Shown piece by piece: positions 12,122 to 25,800 of a DNA stretch of 64,000 bases. The notes under the pieces are model-generated. The model was given only the letters and a program-made list of their open reading frames with translations, did no database searches and had not been told where the DNA came from. The stretch is from Pisolithus tinctorius (taxonomy: Eukaryota; Basidiomycota; Agaricomycetes; Boletales; Pisolithaceae). How positions within the stretch are numbered: the first letter of the stretch is position 1; each line of letters starts with the position of its first letter. Location: positions 4,898,001 through 4,962,000 of the forward strand of contig JANFAH010000002.1 of the NCBI GenBank assembly GCA_024663395.1, read 5' to 3'. The position numbers and the translations under genes were made by a program.

Positions 12122-15100
12122 CTATGCCTTGACATGGTCATTAGCTGCACGCAACAACGGTGACAAGCCTTGCAACCCACCAGGTAGTTATATGATTTCC
12201 GATCGTCACAGCGTTCCAGGTATTCTCGCTGGAAGGCAAAAAAAAAAAAAAAAAAGTAAGCTGCAACAACATGCGTGTCGATGTGTATGGCATGACTCAC
12301 GTCTATCAAATTCTCAATACACTTCTTGATGCCTTGCGGATTCGGCTGGAAACGAGAGGCAAGCTGCCTCGTAACCTCGAATACCAAATCGTTATGCGTC
12401 ATGTGTTTCCGATCCTTCATCACGCGAACGAGGCACGCCTTATGCAAAGGTTAGTCAGGCAGTCACAGGAAACGGACGCTACAGAGTCAGGCGAACCTCA
12501 ATTTGGTAGTGTCGCTCTTCATCGATGCGTTCTCTCGTTTCTTTCCGCTCTTCTATCGTTTCAACATTGGCAGATACCGTGCTAACTTTGATCTTTTGCA
12601 TGGCGCAAGTAAAGGCATTGTTGAAAGAGAAGGAATCCGACGATTGTACGTCCCGACCAGGCGGGTGTTTTTTCAAGATTTTGTATTTGGCACAGGCGAG
12701 CGACTGTAGATGCCGTTTAAGTTCGGGAGACGGTATTGAGGTCGCCGATTGTATTTCCTGCATACAATAGTGTTCATCGGGTTACCGAAAGTCGGAGAAC
12801 CATTCGTTACCTCGTACGTCAAGAAATCATTTTCGCTGAGGTTCTCAAACAGAAGTAGTATTACCAACCCGAACGTCGATACGTTCAAGTCATGTTTCCG
12901 AGCTTTAAACTGGACGCGAACGTCAGCGTTGCCAAGAGATGGTTGCCATTTTAGTCTTCGACCTGAGTGGCGAGATAGATAAAACTGCTCGAAGGACTTG
13001 CATGCTTTCGTCAATATTTCGGGAAGCACGCATGTAGCTCCAGAATGCGTCATTGGCCAGAACGTCGAGGTCATCACCGTTACGGAAATTTCAATGGCAG
13101 GTGTCTAACCAAGCATGAGGATGCAGCCGAGGAGTAAAAGAAAAGTTGGACATACTGTGGTGTTCTCTAGGTGCTTTCGGTATGCCTGCATGGTGTCTGA
13201 TGATATCTTCATATCTTGGAACATGCCTTCCAGCTTTTGCGTGAATTGGTATCCGCACTCAATCTTCAGTTTAGCAAGCATGCCTCGCTCCGCATCATCG
13301 GAAACGGATCTGCCGTACAGAAGGCGTTTCGCCAAGTGGTTCTTGTAGTAGCGTTCGAACGCATCTTTCTCAATGAGGTACCTGAAGACGGTGATGGTCT
13401 TGTCCAATACTATGTCGACCTCGACATCCGTTTTCTGTCGCAGCGAGGTTGACGTATGAAAAGCGGCTAAGAAGCATTCGAACTTACACCTTTGAGACCC
13501 TTCTTAAGGTTTTCATCGATAAACAAGGAAATGTACTCTGGAGCCTTGTCATTCAGATTGATGAAATCTTCGAAAGCCTATGTTTCAATCAGATCAGTAA
13601 AGTCAAATACAGTCGGATTGCGCATTACCTCATGGAGAGCACTCTCAATTTCCCGGTTAGAAAGGAAAGCTTCTTTCCTCAACTTGTCAAACTTGTCCTT
13701 GAGATCCAATACGTCTTGTACCCATTTCAATGCCAGTATCAGAGTTTGGGGCGGGCCACCAGCACGGCCCTTGGCTTTTCCATTGGCTTTTCCGGTTTCT
13801 GCTTCTGCCTCGGCCTCGGCGGTCTCGCCACTTTCTGTACACGCAGACGCCTGATTGATTTCCTTGCCTCTGCGTAGCACGGAGGCCTTGAGTGCACGCC
13901 TGAGTGTGGGGAGTCCAGGAAGAACCATGTCGAATAATCTGTAGAGACGATTGAGATCTTCAATTCTATCCAGGTCAATCATGGGATCAAGACCGGAGTT
14001 AGGCATTTCGACCACGGTCGACAAGTTATCGATAAGAAGATGCTCTTCCAAAATTTTCCGGAGCGGGGTCCCAGTTTGAGAATGAAGATAATGGTCGGTC
14101 CTTGACTTTTCAGCCTGGAAGCGAACCTCAACCTACGGGTTTGGAAATCAAGACATTGATCGAAGCGAACGCATGCATATATGACTGACTCTCCGTAAGA
14201 ATTCCGGTGCATCACAAGTAGCGAGCAGTCGCTCCGCCTCTGCCTTGTAGAATTTCTCGCTCGCCAGGAGAACAGCTGGCTCCACATCTCTTTTGTACAC
14301 CGTTTCATTCTCTTGTTGTCCAGAGTGGAGTTGAAGGAATACGTCGACACATTCCTTAACGGCAGACCGACTGATGACGTAGCCGTCCCTCTCAATCTGA
14401 ATCAAAGTGACAATCGCGGATAAGATGTGGTCCTGTATCGGAGGGCGAATAATATGCTTTAGGAATATGTCCAATCCTGCATCCCATATCTCGGGAACAT
14501 TGTTCGCCTTCGTATATACGCGGTCCTTTCCAAAGCGTAAGCATAGTGACGACAAATATTTAACTCGCGAAACCGTTACCATATACTTGAGGAGATCACG
14601 AAGCTTGGACATATTTCCAGTATGGTCATCCCAAACGCGCCTCAAAGCCTTGAGTAACAACTCGTTCTCCTGCCCTTGTTGTACAGGATCGTTACTCGTC
14701 CCTTTCGGAAAGGAAGGAATGATATCCTCCTCGGCCAGCCTGTCCACATTCTCGGCTACTAGATCGCGAACGCCATTGTAGAGCATGGATCCGCTCTTAT
14801 ACATGACCATGTTATACGCATATCGATAATTCTCTTCGAAAGAGAGGGAGGACGCATTGTGCATATGTATTTCGCGAATGTTCTTGGACAGCCGGTTCCA
14901 TGTGTCCTCTGGCAAAAATTCGTCGTGCTGTATACATTCAACCTTCTGTTACGAGTTAATATATGTGGCATCCGTACCTTGCGGGCTGGTTTCTGTGGGC
15001 GTGTGCAGGCGGCGTGGCGCAGTTAGGAAGTGCATATCCAGGATATGTAGTGAACGTACAATCTTCGGCTTCGGAGGGCGACGGTCTACGTATATGGTTA

Positions 15101-15145
15101 GATGGTCGATACTACACGATGCTCACTTTACCCACTAGCTGCCAT
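12122..15145 (-). CDS. CUL3: Cullin-3, scaffold of BTB-type ubiquitin ligases
   Basis: A multi-exon gene from ATG 15145 to TAG 12122. The proposed start is a 10-nt first exon (MAA + 1 nt) joined to RRPPKPKI, a 15-nt exon 14978-14992 (KPARK) and then [45 protein letters not shown], the Cul3 N-terminal helix region. The cullin-homology part has [23 protein letters not shown] and the C-terminal winged helix contains [10 protein letters not shown], whose Lys near 12416 is the expected NEDD8 site. The protein ends SYNYLA after a 53-nt last intron. Cul3 binds BTB adaptors at its N-terminus and Rbx1 at its C-terminus. An internal low-complexity insertion ([18 protein letters not shown]) lies in the middle. 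The middle exons are secure; the first two tiny exons are inferred from splice signals and phase. Confidence 0.9.
12238..12256. repeat. A19 run (polypyrimidine tract of a cullin-3 intron)
   Basis: Nineteen consecutive A on the plus strand form a T-run on the coding strand of the cullin-3 gene. It sits a few bases before the acceptor of the intron that separates IENLID from REYLERC, so it is the polypyrimidine tract of that intron and is likely to vary in length. Confidence 0.7.
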
Positions 15146-15334
15146 ACTTTGGGACACCCCTAGTTCGTTGTTCCAATCATCTCTTGATTCACAGAGCTTC
15201 TGTTTGCGCTTGTTAGGATCCAAAGCCTTCGACAAGCAACACTCCGGATGAGGTAATACTATAAAGCACCAGCAAGTTTCTGGCATTAAAGTAGTAATAA
15301 ACCCAGAGTACACGCATATCGGGTACCGGGGACG
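15146..15334. promoter_or_regulatory. Cullin-3 upstream region
   Basis: A 189-bp gap between the cullin-3 start and the exportin-T stop, both on the minus strand. It must hold the 3' end of exportin-T and the cullin-3 promoter. No clear core element is visible. Confidence 0.35.
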
Positions 15335-18300
15335 CTACGAGGGTTGAGATCTAGATACTCTCACAAACTCGGTGAAATATTTTCTAAATCCCTTGTTATC
15401 CAGATCCCTTAGTTTCGACGCAAACTCCATAGCGGTCTGCTGAGGCCAGCCTTGCGATGGGAGAAACACAGAGACGAAAAATTCATGGGCCTCTGATTTC
15501 CGTGTGTTATACACAACCTGGAGGAAATTGGCGATTTCCAGCATAACCTTGTATCAACGAAGCATGCTTGTTTCAGACCAGGTCTCTCCGTATTAGCTGA
15601 GTGATCGGGACTCACCATCAACATCTGTCCATCTTTTGGATTGAATTGAGGAGAAGACAACACCGCAAAAGCAGTCGGAACTAGTCGCTCGTACACGAAG
15701 CGTTCGAAGCCCGCTAGACCTTGTTGGGCATCCACACGAGGTGGGTCTGGCCTGCACCAGACCTGTACAGCGCGGCCAAAGAACGCGAAAGTAGCCTTCT
15801 GGCTAGGTGGATCCGACGTGTCCTGAGCTAATCGGCATATGTTTTCGAGCAAAGGCTCCAATGAATTTTTATTACCTATTATCTCAGTGAAATTAGATCA
15901 TCGCGACGATTCATGAACTGCAAGTTGCCAAACCCACGTTCGGAGATGAACACGCCGTGGACCTCGGAAGATATGATATTCGTGAGAAGTCCAAGATATG
16001 AGCGCTTAGTCTCTGCATGCGTCAAGCCGTCATCTGTGCCGGTGACGGGCTGAGATAGCAGGTCCGCGATATGTGCGTTGAGCGGGCCAAGAAGCTCGTC
16101 TAGCACATCAAACAAATCCTTCTACAGAACCCACCCCTATTAGGAACAAAAATACATTTCGAACGGTAAGAGAAACGTACTTGCAACCTATGAATGAGAA
16201 GCCCGATGAAGTTCATGAAGTCGACAAGCTCCGACGGTTCGAAGTGAGCCAAGAGGTTGGCCATGAGTGGGGGAATGAGATCCGTCACATTAGAACCTGT
16301 AGTTGCAATAATGCGCGCGAAGGCGTATCTCGCCTTGACTGCTGTCAGAACTTTACATAACGTAAAAAAAATTTAGGAGCTTACGGCGTCGCGCACGCAT
16401 TTGAAGACGTTCATCGCTTCCAATGCCACAAGGACCGCACGAGAAACTTGTCGGAAGACCTCTAGAGGGGCAAAAGAGTATCCTTCCGGTACCGGAGAAG
16501 GATAATCAGGGAAACCCTTGGCAATATTACCAAGGGCCATGATGGCATGGTGAACCTGTACAATGGGTATTACATCTTCCTTGCTTTTGACCAATGCCAG
16601 GTTTGTTGACAAAACATCCAGAAGCGGTGTCACGGTCGACAGAAGAATGCTAGCTTGTTGTTCTCGCTCCTTCGAGAGAAGTGACACAAGGATGCCCACT
16701 GTCTCGAAGATATATAGCTGATGATCGAATAGCCCAGGATTCTTTATGGCTTCTGTGAGCAAGTCGTCTTCTGGGCTGTCTGGTGTTGGAAGATCGACTT
16801 GAATGACAAGTAAATCCCGGATGCCTTCTATTAAACTGATTGCAAGCTCCGACGAGACGTCGTTCCTGCCCTCCCTGATAAAACGGTGGAAAAGGTAATA
16901 TGTCCGTCTTCGAACAGAAACATCAGAGCTGTGAAGACCCCTAAACTGAATTCAGCAACCGTGATGCACACCGGAAATTGCATTACTATCGCTTACCGCG
17001 CATCAACCATAGCCTCTAGAGTTGGCACAATGCAATCCTTCCGTATCTTGAAAAAGTCGCTGTACCGTGCAACGGTCTCGAAGAATTGCATGACCACGGC
17101 ACGATGAGGATATGCCGAGATCTGGGACTGGACAAGGGCCAAGAGTATTTCTCCATGAGGGGTGAGAGGGTATTCCGAATAGTCGACGTCTTTTCTCTTG
17201 TCTTTTGGTACTGAAGGCGCCAAGCAAAAGGCTGCGCGACCCTTGCCTCCGCCTATGAACAGACACGATCAGAACCTCCGTGAGCGTCAACACGCACAGT
17301 ACATACTTTTGCTGATTTCTCCGAATATGTAAACAAGGTAAACCGCAAGCTCCGCATCGTGCCATTCGACAGGAACCCCATTGCGATAGGTAGAGAGCGT
17401 AGTGAGGACTAGAGTTCGTATAGCCTGCGTAACGAGGTCTGGTTCTATGGTCAAAACCGAGTCCATGAACGACCGAAGATCCTGGCCAGAAAATGAGTAA
17501 AGTCTGAAGAAAATTAGTGCACAGCTTACTTTTCGGAGGATCTCGAATGCTTCTACATCATCCAAATCCATGTCAGCTGGGTCATTGTCCTTGTCCCACC
17601 GCATCTTCTGCAAAACGACATTGAGTAAAGAAGTGAGAAACGATCGCGTTGATTCATCCAGTGGGCCAGGGGACACTTTTTTGTTCCTCTTATACTGAGC
17701 GAGGTCAACGTAAGCTTGTAGGAGATGGAAGGATGGTACGTACGCTGCCAAGGACGGCCTGGAGGAGTGGAAATATAGTACAACAAGTATCATCGTATTC
17801 ATCGGCCATGAACTTTAGCATGATCGGCAGGACCCGACCGAGGAACTGTTTTGCTTCAGCAACGACTTGGGGCTTAGGGCATTCCTAGCACGTAGTTGCA
17901 TCAGCGCGCGTAGCCCACGAAGGATGAACGGAACGGTCACCTCTACTAATTTTGATAATTCAAGGCCCAAGACATTCAGGAGCTTTCCCAAAGCCTCTCT
18001 GTATGACTCCTCCCCTTCGTCTTCATCAGCGCCTCTTTCTATTTGTTGTGCTCGCGTCTTGGCTTCAAGAGCGTCGACCACCTGATCCAACGATAGCACT
18101 TTTATCAACTGCAACTTGTCTTCTGGCTCCTTCAATCCCTTTGAAACAATGCGGAGCAGCGCTGCCGAAGTTGCCAGTCTAATAGCTAGTGACGGGTCGG
18201 CAAGCAAAGAGAAGAGTAGTGGGACCGTAGTAGGAGTCACTGTCAAATTGATGTCGATCCAACCTGCGGGTAAACGGTGTCACACGATGAGCGTTCAAAG

Positions 18301-19277
18301 GGTCAAAATACTCGCCAGCGTAAGAAGCAAATGTCCTGACGCCCCAATCTGCGACCTCCACGGCCTCATCCAAGGCTGTTGATTTTGCACCTGATTTCCG
18401 CAACACTGCCATCCTCTCAGCTGCGTCGGCGACGATAGTCAGAACTGCCTCGTTAATCAAAGCAGCGTCACGATCTCGCACGGCGTCTCTTACGCGGCCA
18501 TCTCTTGCGTGCCGCACAGGATTGAACGTTCGAGCGGCTTTGAGAGTTTGGTCGGCAACTTCGCCAGATATTTCGACGACAAGATGGAATAGTAGAAGGG
18601 ATACGTGGCGGTTGAATTTTGCTTCAGACGAATCCCCATTGCGAATGAGCTGGAATAGGTCGGTGAAGAATGTTGGCCATTGCTCGACATATGTGCAGAG
18701 GAAGAATAATGTTAATGTGTGGGAGAATTTGTTGCGGAGGACTGCAGATTGAGGAGATGTAATTGAGTATGAGAATGAGCTGTACGCCACGTACATGATG
18801 CGTTGGACTCGGCAGGACCATAAACGTACTCTGATTGTATATAGGACAGGATGGACTCATGCAGTGAGCGGAAGGTGTCGTCGTCTAGTCGATCAAACCT
18901 GCGAGGCGCGTAAGAATCAAATGCCTGTCGTCGTAATAACTCCAACCGAAGAAGAAATCAACCATTCCTGACAGATGAAGGGTGTGATGTGTAGGACTCC
19001 TCGTGGAAGACCACCGAGCACAAGAACGGCACGCTCACCGATTATCAAAAAATTCGTCTAGCACACGCAGAGCAGTAAATCTCGCTTGGGGATGATATTT
19101 TCGACCCTGCCCACTTGGATCTATGTCCACAAAGACTTTGAGAGCAAGACGCCACGACTCGTGTGCGTTTTGTTGAACATGAGAGAGATACTCTAGAGCT
19201 TGTTGATGGAGCGCCACTTGAGATGGATCGCAGGCAATAAGTATGGCCTGTATAAATCTGTCGATCTCTTGCTCCAT
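15335..19277 (-). CDS. LOS1: Exportin-T, tRNA nuclear export receptor (Los1/Xpot)
   Basis: Many short introns split a protein of roughly 1000 residues. The first exon (19277-19039) reads MEQEIDRFIQAILIACDPSQ, and after a 140-nt intron the protein continues with FDRLDDDTFRSLHESILSYIQSEYV. Then comes LRNKFSHTLTLFFLCTYVEQWPTFFTDLFQLI, the diagnostic N-terminal HEAT block of exportin-T. Later conserved segments include YPHRAVVMQFFETVARY and the C-terminal region with GWPQQTAMEFASKLRDLD. The protein is built of HEAT repeats, binds Ran-GTP and mature tRNA, and shuttles through nuclear pores. The stop (TAG at 15335-15337) lies shortly after FRKYFTEFVR, as expected for the family. Confidence 0.92.
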
Positions 19278-20209
19278 CGAAACGGCACGCAGGCGTGGAT
19301 GGCTGACGGAAGACCCAGGCCAGAAATGATCGCGTGGTCACTTTGTACCCGGCTTGTAGGAAACGTTGATTAAGAACGACCGAGTACCGATCCTTGAGTA
19401 GGTTCTTAGTCGATAACTAAGTCCAGCTGGTCTTGGGATGTGAAGTTGATTTAGATCACGATCGAACAGGCTGGTGGTCTCTTGTCCGAGTCGGACTCAC
19501 GTGCTATGCAATTAGGCAGTTTGGACTCGACGACAGGGGCTAATCTTATATTTGTACTACCAGCACGGTTTACCGGACACTGGGCGTAAAATGGACGGTC
19601 GTACTATCACAGTTCAAGTAACTGACAACCATATGAAGGTGTTATATGGTGTAGGTCCTGGTGAAGTGCGAAACACGGAGTCCCGCAGAAGGCGGAAGCT
19701 GTACTACTAATGACGAATTGCCACGAATATCATCGTCGCCAGGCGAGGATGACGAGGTGATATGTCAGGTCTCGGAACCGTCCCGGTTAGCATTGTGTAC
19801 AACAGAGTACTTCAAGAGTACTTGGGTCGCTTCTGACTGTGAGTCAGTCTGTACAGTATCGGATCCTAGTCATACTCACCTTTCCAAAAGGGTAACGATT
19901 GGCTGGGACCATGGAAGGCGTGTATAACACGACGGGGCTACGTGTTCATGGTGCCATGATTCCGCAGCCCCAGAACGCACCAGTCAACACACGGCAGCCT
20001 GCAGAGACGAACACGATGGTGATATACGTCAAACGTGTCCAGCTAAGACATGCCTGTGCTGGTGTAGGCTTCTGTCACCGACTCGGAGTCACTACTAGTG
20101 CTAGTCTACCCGTGTGGTTTATTATGTAGTACTTGGCTGCACAGGGGCGTGGGAAACGTCAACCCCATCTACATAAAGCCCCTCCACCCCTTTCATCCGA
20201 ACAACCATC
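19278..20209. other. Intergenic, no gene recognised
   Basis: Contains the upstream region of exportin-T (minus) and of the plus-strand gene starting at 20210. A purine-poor, C-rich stretch (20155-20200) directly precedes that ATG, like many fungal 5' leaders. No open frame with motifs was found. Confidence 0.45.
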
Positions 20210-22577
20210 ATGAACCCTCTCGAGGCCCCTTCAGTAAGCCCCTCAGGCATGCTGGACCCAACAGCAGACCATCCCGTACTCTCAGAACCAGACACCCTTT
20301 CTGATTCAGATTGGCTTGACATCTCAGGCACTGACAGGGAGTCGGACGATAACGACTCCGTCTTCTCCTCTAATAGAGACACTGATCATGAACATCTTTC
20401 TCCCTTAAGGTCAAGGCGGTCTTCCGTGAGCTACGGCAGCTCTCGGGAAGGTGACATCGATGTGTGGGAAGGAATGATCGAAGATAGCGCCGACGAGGGG
20501 TTACCGGACCTTGTCCCAGTACCGCCTCCGGCCTCCCTCTCCGGTGAAGAATTGCACCCCGCCATCCACGCCCAGGATGAGACGTTGCTCGAAGAGCAGC
20601 GAATAAACGACGGCCTTGACCAGAGCATGGTCAGCACGTTGAGCTCCTCACGATCGAGCTCCCTCCCCGCATCCACCCTCCACAACTCTGCGCGTGACCT
20701 CCGACTCTCCTTCCCGGATCCAATCACAAGTTCGCGAGAGGAACTCAGGGAATCGTCCTACGAGGATATCGGAAGCTGTCCGGAAGCTACCCAACCCTCT
20801 GATGTCATTTCGGTTCCTCAGCAGGCTGAGGAGGAGGAAACACAAGCAACACCGGAGGTGGCTCCAGTACAGGACTCGGTTTCATCGACTGACACGCTGC
20901 CTGCATCTGACTTTAACATATCCCTTTATGGCTTTCCCACACCCTCTAGGTGGTCCATAGTCACATCTTTGCTGGAGAAAGTCGCGGAAGGGGCCGATGT
21001 CACGATCACAACTTCTAGGGATGATGGCTCTGTACGCCAATTCGCCGCCTCCAGCCATTCACATAAACTCTTCCCTCACATCATCACCGTCACCGACAAG
21101 ATCGATCACAACTATCCAGCAGAGGGTGTAGGTTGTTTCTGTTTTTCTCGTGCGGAATTAATTGCAACGCTCCACAGCCATCTTCTAAGCCGCTTCCTTC
21201 ATTGGCAATTGTTTATATGCCCTCCTGCCCTCCACGTCTCCCCGAGCCCACTTTTTATCTACCCGTCGTAGCAGCTCCTCATTATGATGACGAGTTAATT
21301 ATCCCGTACAGCTTCTCGCGGGAACTATGGAATGCCTCTGACATTCCTGAACGCCGGGCCTTGCGCTTGACACCAGGCGCTTCTGCCGTTATCGATGAAC
21401 GTGACATCGATAGCTTGGATCCAACTGCAGTGTACCGTGCGTTCCACCACGTTTGGTCCGGCAACAAGAAAGCTGTTGGCAGGGTGTCTATCAATGACCT
21501 TCGTTGCCTGGCAATGTGCATTTGTTCTGACTCCTCCTTTTCCACTTTCTTACGCCTTGTCGTTTTAGTATGTCCATCTTTTCTGCCATCATTTCTCTCG
21601 TATTTGGCATCATGGCCCCTTCGGCAGTCTCTCGCATGACTTCCATTATCCCTACATCTGGTGCCACTCCTGGTAGTTGCACCTCGGCTTCTATATTGCA
21701 GCTCCTCCTACCCGCTGCTGAGCGCCCAAGGGAAATTGTACCTCCCGCCATAGAGTCCTCAACAACTGCGTCGATTCATGACTTTGCGCTTTCCGTCTTC
21801 CGCGCCGAGTTGACATCAGCTTCGATTCCTAGTACACACACACCGGGTATTCGTCGCATTCACGATCGCTTGACAAAGGATCTCGTATTGCGACCCACTG
21901 TGTCCGTTCTTGTTCCCGAAACTCAGCAGAAGCCAGCCTCTGCGGTACCAAGTGCTACGACCGGACAACATGGTGGTCCCGCTTCTACCACGGCCAGCTT
22001 ATCTTCCTTGACCCTCAGTTCCGCCCCTGACATCATAAACGAATACGTACCGATCATCACTGCCGCCATTACAAACGACATCCAAATCATTCTCGACGCA
22101 CTCGACGGATTGGTTCAGGCCATCTCCAAACAAGTTCACTCATTGGTTTCGGAAACGGCTCTCCTTGTACAGCGATCTGCATCCTCTGTAGAGAAGAACG
22201 TGCAGAGATTGGAAAATGTCAGAGATGCGCTTTACGCCAGCAATGCCCGGGCGAGGAAGCGAGCCAAACAACTTAAGGACCGTGGTACGAAGTGGCTGTT
22301 TGAGGCTACAGAAGCTGTTGCGAGTCGCGTTCAGTCGTCGAAGGGAAAGGACAAGGTTTTAGACGAGGTGAAAGGCTTTATGGAGGAGATGACTGGTCGA
22401 GTTGAACGTGCGAGGAGTAATGCAAAGAAGGTCGCTGAAAATCTTCAACAGGCGATGCTTGAGAACGAGAAAATGGCATCTCGAGCGTGGGATATAGGCG
22501 AAGAGCATTGGAAGCAATGGCGCATACGGCCCCACAAGACGTGCAGGAAGGATCGGTCTCGGAAGGCGGGTGTCTGA
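20210..22577 (+). CDS. Conserved fungal protein of unknown function, acidic/Ser-rich with C-terminal coiled coil
   Basis: Three exons (20210-21127, 21178-21515, 21569-22577) close in frame at 754 residues. Residues 1 to about 240 are acidic and Ser/Pro/Glu-rich (DSDWLDISGTDRESDDNDS, ELHPAIHAQDETLLEEQ) and look disordered. A folded part follows around PHYDDELIIPYSFSRELW. The junction of exons 2 and 3 creates a hydrophobic stretch LAIMSIFSAIISLVFGIMA that could be one membrane segment. The last 250 residues are rich in Ala, Lys, Glu and Gln (SVEKNVQRLENVRDALYASNARARKRAKQL) and likely form coiled coils. I do not recognise a named family. A TG-rich 3' flank with TGTATGTA words follows the stop. 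Confidence 0.75.
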
Positions 22578-22883
22578 TGTTGATTGAACCGTCTAGATGT
22601 CTATGGATGTCTCCACTCATTGTTGTTGTATGTTCTATGGGTTGTATGTAACATGTTGTGGTCTTTGGTAAGTTGTCAGTGTTGTATGTACCTGATGTAG
22701 GGTGAATGTATGTGTTGTCATGTTTCTGGCTGCGATCTTCACGTGATTTGGATAGATAATGCCAGCTGTGACGCTAAGACTTGGGAAGGGTTGTAAGCCA
22801 GTCGAGGCACATCGTCCTAATCATTAGTTCCAGCTGTATTCCTCGCCGCCAGTCTGTAAGACCTGCACCGGAACCATCCAACA
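22578..22883. other. TG-rich 3' flank and short intergenic region
   Basis: The first 120 bases on plus are strongly T/G-rich with several TGTATGTA/TGTATGTG words, a composition typical of fungal 3' ends and PUF-type binding sites. The rest is the leader of the Rho GEF gene. Confidence 0.4.
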
Positions 22884-25800
22884 ATGCAGAACCATCGTGG
22901 ACATCCTTCTGTCACGATCCCGCAACGGTCGCGGTCACCGGCGTACCATCCCCCCGAAGTCTACTCACCCTACCCCTTCGAAGCGGGCTCGCTGTCTTCC
23001 GATAACATACTCAGCGCATGGGACGCGACACCGACTGCAAGACGTCCCTCAGCAACTCTCGAAGTCCCGGATAGACCACTCAGCCGCGCACGCAGCACGT
23101 TTACATCGTCAACCGGCTCATCCACCCAACCTGAAATACACCGATCTGCCTCTCAGAGGTTGAGTGTCCAACCTAACAGACATCGATTGAGCAAGTCGGA
23201 AACCGTTCTCGCTGGAAGGTCGCCGGAGGACGATTATGTGGCTCGCTCGTATACTCCTGCGACAGCAGTTCCGTCTTTCGAACTTAGTCCCTCTCGGAGC
23301 ACGGAGGACTCGGTGAGATCTTAATCTTTGTTTTACGATAATCCGTACCTGTTTCGACGCGTGTCGTATGTAGCCTGACTCCAAAGTCAACAAGCTTACA
23401 CGAGAATTATCAAACATGACGTATGTGATTCATTTTCGCATGCTGTGGGGTTCATTTTTGATCGTGTTCTTGGCAGTCTCCAATCCGAAGAGGGTTTAAA
23501 GCGTTTTCAAAATGGCTCTTTAGATGAAAAGGATGAAGCGTGGCACTCTCTCGTCCCGCCCGAGGCGCGTGATGCCCTTGGAAAACGCGAGGTGGAGCGC
23601 CAATGCGTCTTGTTTGAGGTTTTCAAGTCAGAGCGGGACTACGTGTATGACCTACACGTCATTCGGGATGTAAGGCAGTAGTCCTCCGTGTCTGAATGGA
23701 TGTGAGAGCTAAGTTGATTTTACGCAGGTTTTCGTCGAACCCTTGAGATCTGCTTCACCGCCCGTTATATCGCCTAATGAACGCCTTCAAACCTTTCTCT
23801 CCACGGTTTTTTGGAACCTGGAACAAATTATAAACCACCATAACCGACTCGTGGAAGCTCTATTCGCTCGACAACGAGAGCAGCATCCATTGGTGCAGAG
23901 CGTGTACGACATTATCCTTGAATGTAGGTCAGCAGACACTTTACGTCCAGTCTCCCTTCTTAAAACTTCTCAGCCTTCTTCCAGTTTAAGCTCGACTACG
24001 AGTCTTATATCGAGCACTACCCGCTGGCAGAACAACGACACCGCACAGAACTTAATCACAACAAGGCTTATCAAAACTTCATGCAGCGCTGCTCTAGGGA
24101 TCCTCGTACCAAGAAACGCGATTTAGTCACATTCTTATCGCGACCAGTCACTCGCCTCCCTCGGCTCAATCTGATTCTCGAGCACCTACAGAAGCAGACT
24201 GAATCCGATCACCCGGACGCCAAAGATCTGCCTGTCGTTCTAGGCGTCCTCAACGATTTCTTGAAGAGCACGCAGCCTGGCATTGCAGCAGCAGAGAGCA
24301 AGGTCAAATTCTGGAACTTGTGTGACAGCCTCGCGTTTAACAAGGGGGAAATCATCGTAAAGTTGTCTGGTTGGTGTGCTGCAGCGTACTCAAGTCGTTT
24401 TAGGAGTTGGCTTTGTACAGTGATGCACGTTGCCTGGTCCATGCCGGCACTCTGGCACGACGATCAAAGTCGGACATGGACTGGAACCCGTGGTACGATC
24501 TCCACGTCGCATTACTGGATAACTTCCGTGAGCCCATTTGGCTTATGTATGTCGTTCGATGCTGACTATGAAGCAGTCCTGATAACGAAAGAAGAGAGAT
24601 TGCCTGGTGACGCTATCAGACGTCTGGTGGTTTCAAGGGTGAGTATTCGTCCTGCCTAGTAGAGGGATTATTTTCGCACTCAACCTTTGCAAGCCTATCC
24701 CTTTGGCGTACCTCCGGCTCGGCAGTTTTGACGGTCCCCCGGAGAACAGGAAGGAGAGACCCGAGGAAGGGAGCTTCCTACGAGTTTCATATAGACCAAT
24801 GTATCCATTCACGGTGTATCACGCGTTTGAAAAAGCTACCCGTAGGTACACACTATATGCATCAACTGAAGCAGCGCGAACGAAGTGGCATGATGCCCTG
24901 GTCAACACGAAGGCAATAGAAGATGCAAGGCGAGAGGGAAACCAAGTAACTATATTGCATAATTGGCAGCATGCGCTTCTGGGGCTGATTATTACGTTCA
25001 GTTCTTCGTATCCCAGGTCGTAGATGACGGCACTTTCCGCGTACCTGGCCCTCGAAGTGGACGTTCCAGGAAACCTCCTTCTGGAAGAGTCATTCATGCG
25101 GTCCCCTTTAGTATGTGCCATGCCATTTATATCACACTCGCACATTCTGAATTGAATTGAATTGAACGAACTTTCAGTCGCCAGTGGGGGGAAGAAATTC
25201 ATGGCTATTTGTTGTGCATCCGGCATATTCATTGGCCGTCGAGGTGAAAGTGTGCATCGCCAGATTCGACGTGGCACTTCCTCGAGTCTTATCCCATATT
25301 TTCAGCGTTCCGTAAAATTCTCTCTTACGAAGACGCGAAGCGCATCATCGTTTTGCAAGACTTCAACAAGGTTTTGATCCATCATGGCGGTTATCTACTT
25401 TCGTACTCTCTCGAAGTGCTTGCCCGGGTGGTTCAATACCAGTCACCTGCCAGTGCTCTAGATGCATCCCTTGAAACCATTGCAGGGCAAGAGGGAGCCG
25501 TTGTCTGCTGTGAGGCCGGAAAAGTAAAAGACCGCACTATTGGTACTGCTTTCGACTTCTGATACCGACTTGGTTAAGACTAAAACACCGCAGTGGTCTT
25601 TGCTGTCAAAGGGTTCCTACATACCAATGTCTATGCCGTTGAGGTTCACCGTCCCAATGATCTAGGGATAAGATCTCAGTGGACTCTACAACTCCCTACG
25701 CTGTCTTTCCGTCCCTATGGCGAGGTGATGCTATTGTTGAATCCAAGAAAAATGAAATTGACTCCATTTATTGCATTGCAGGGTTTCTACATTCCGCAAG

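Noticed and set aside
15005..15080. tRNA-like A-box word TGGCGCAGTTAGG
   Set aside because: No B box (GGTTCGAATCC type) follows and no cloverleaf can be drawn. The region is better explained as the cullin-3 first intron and exon on the other strand.
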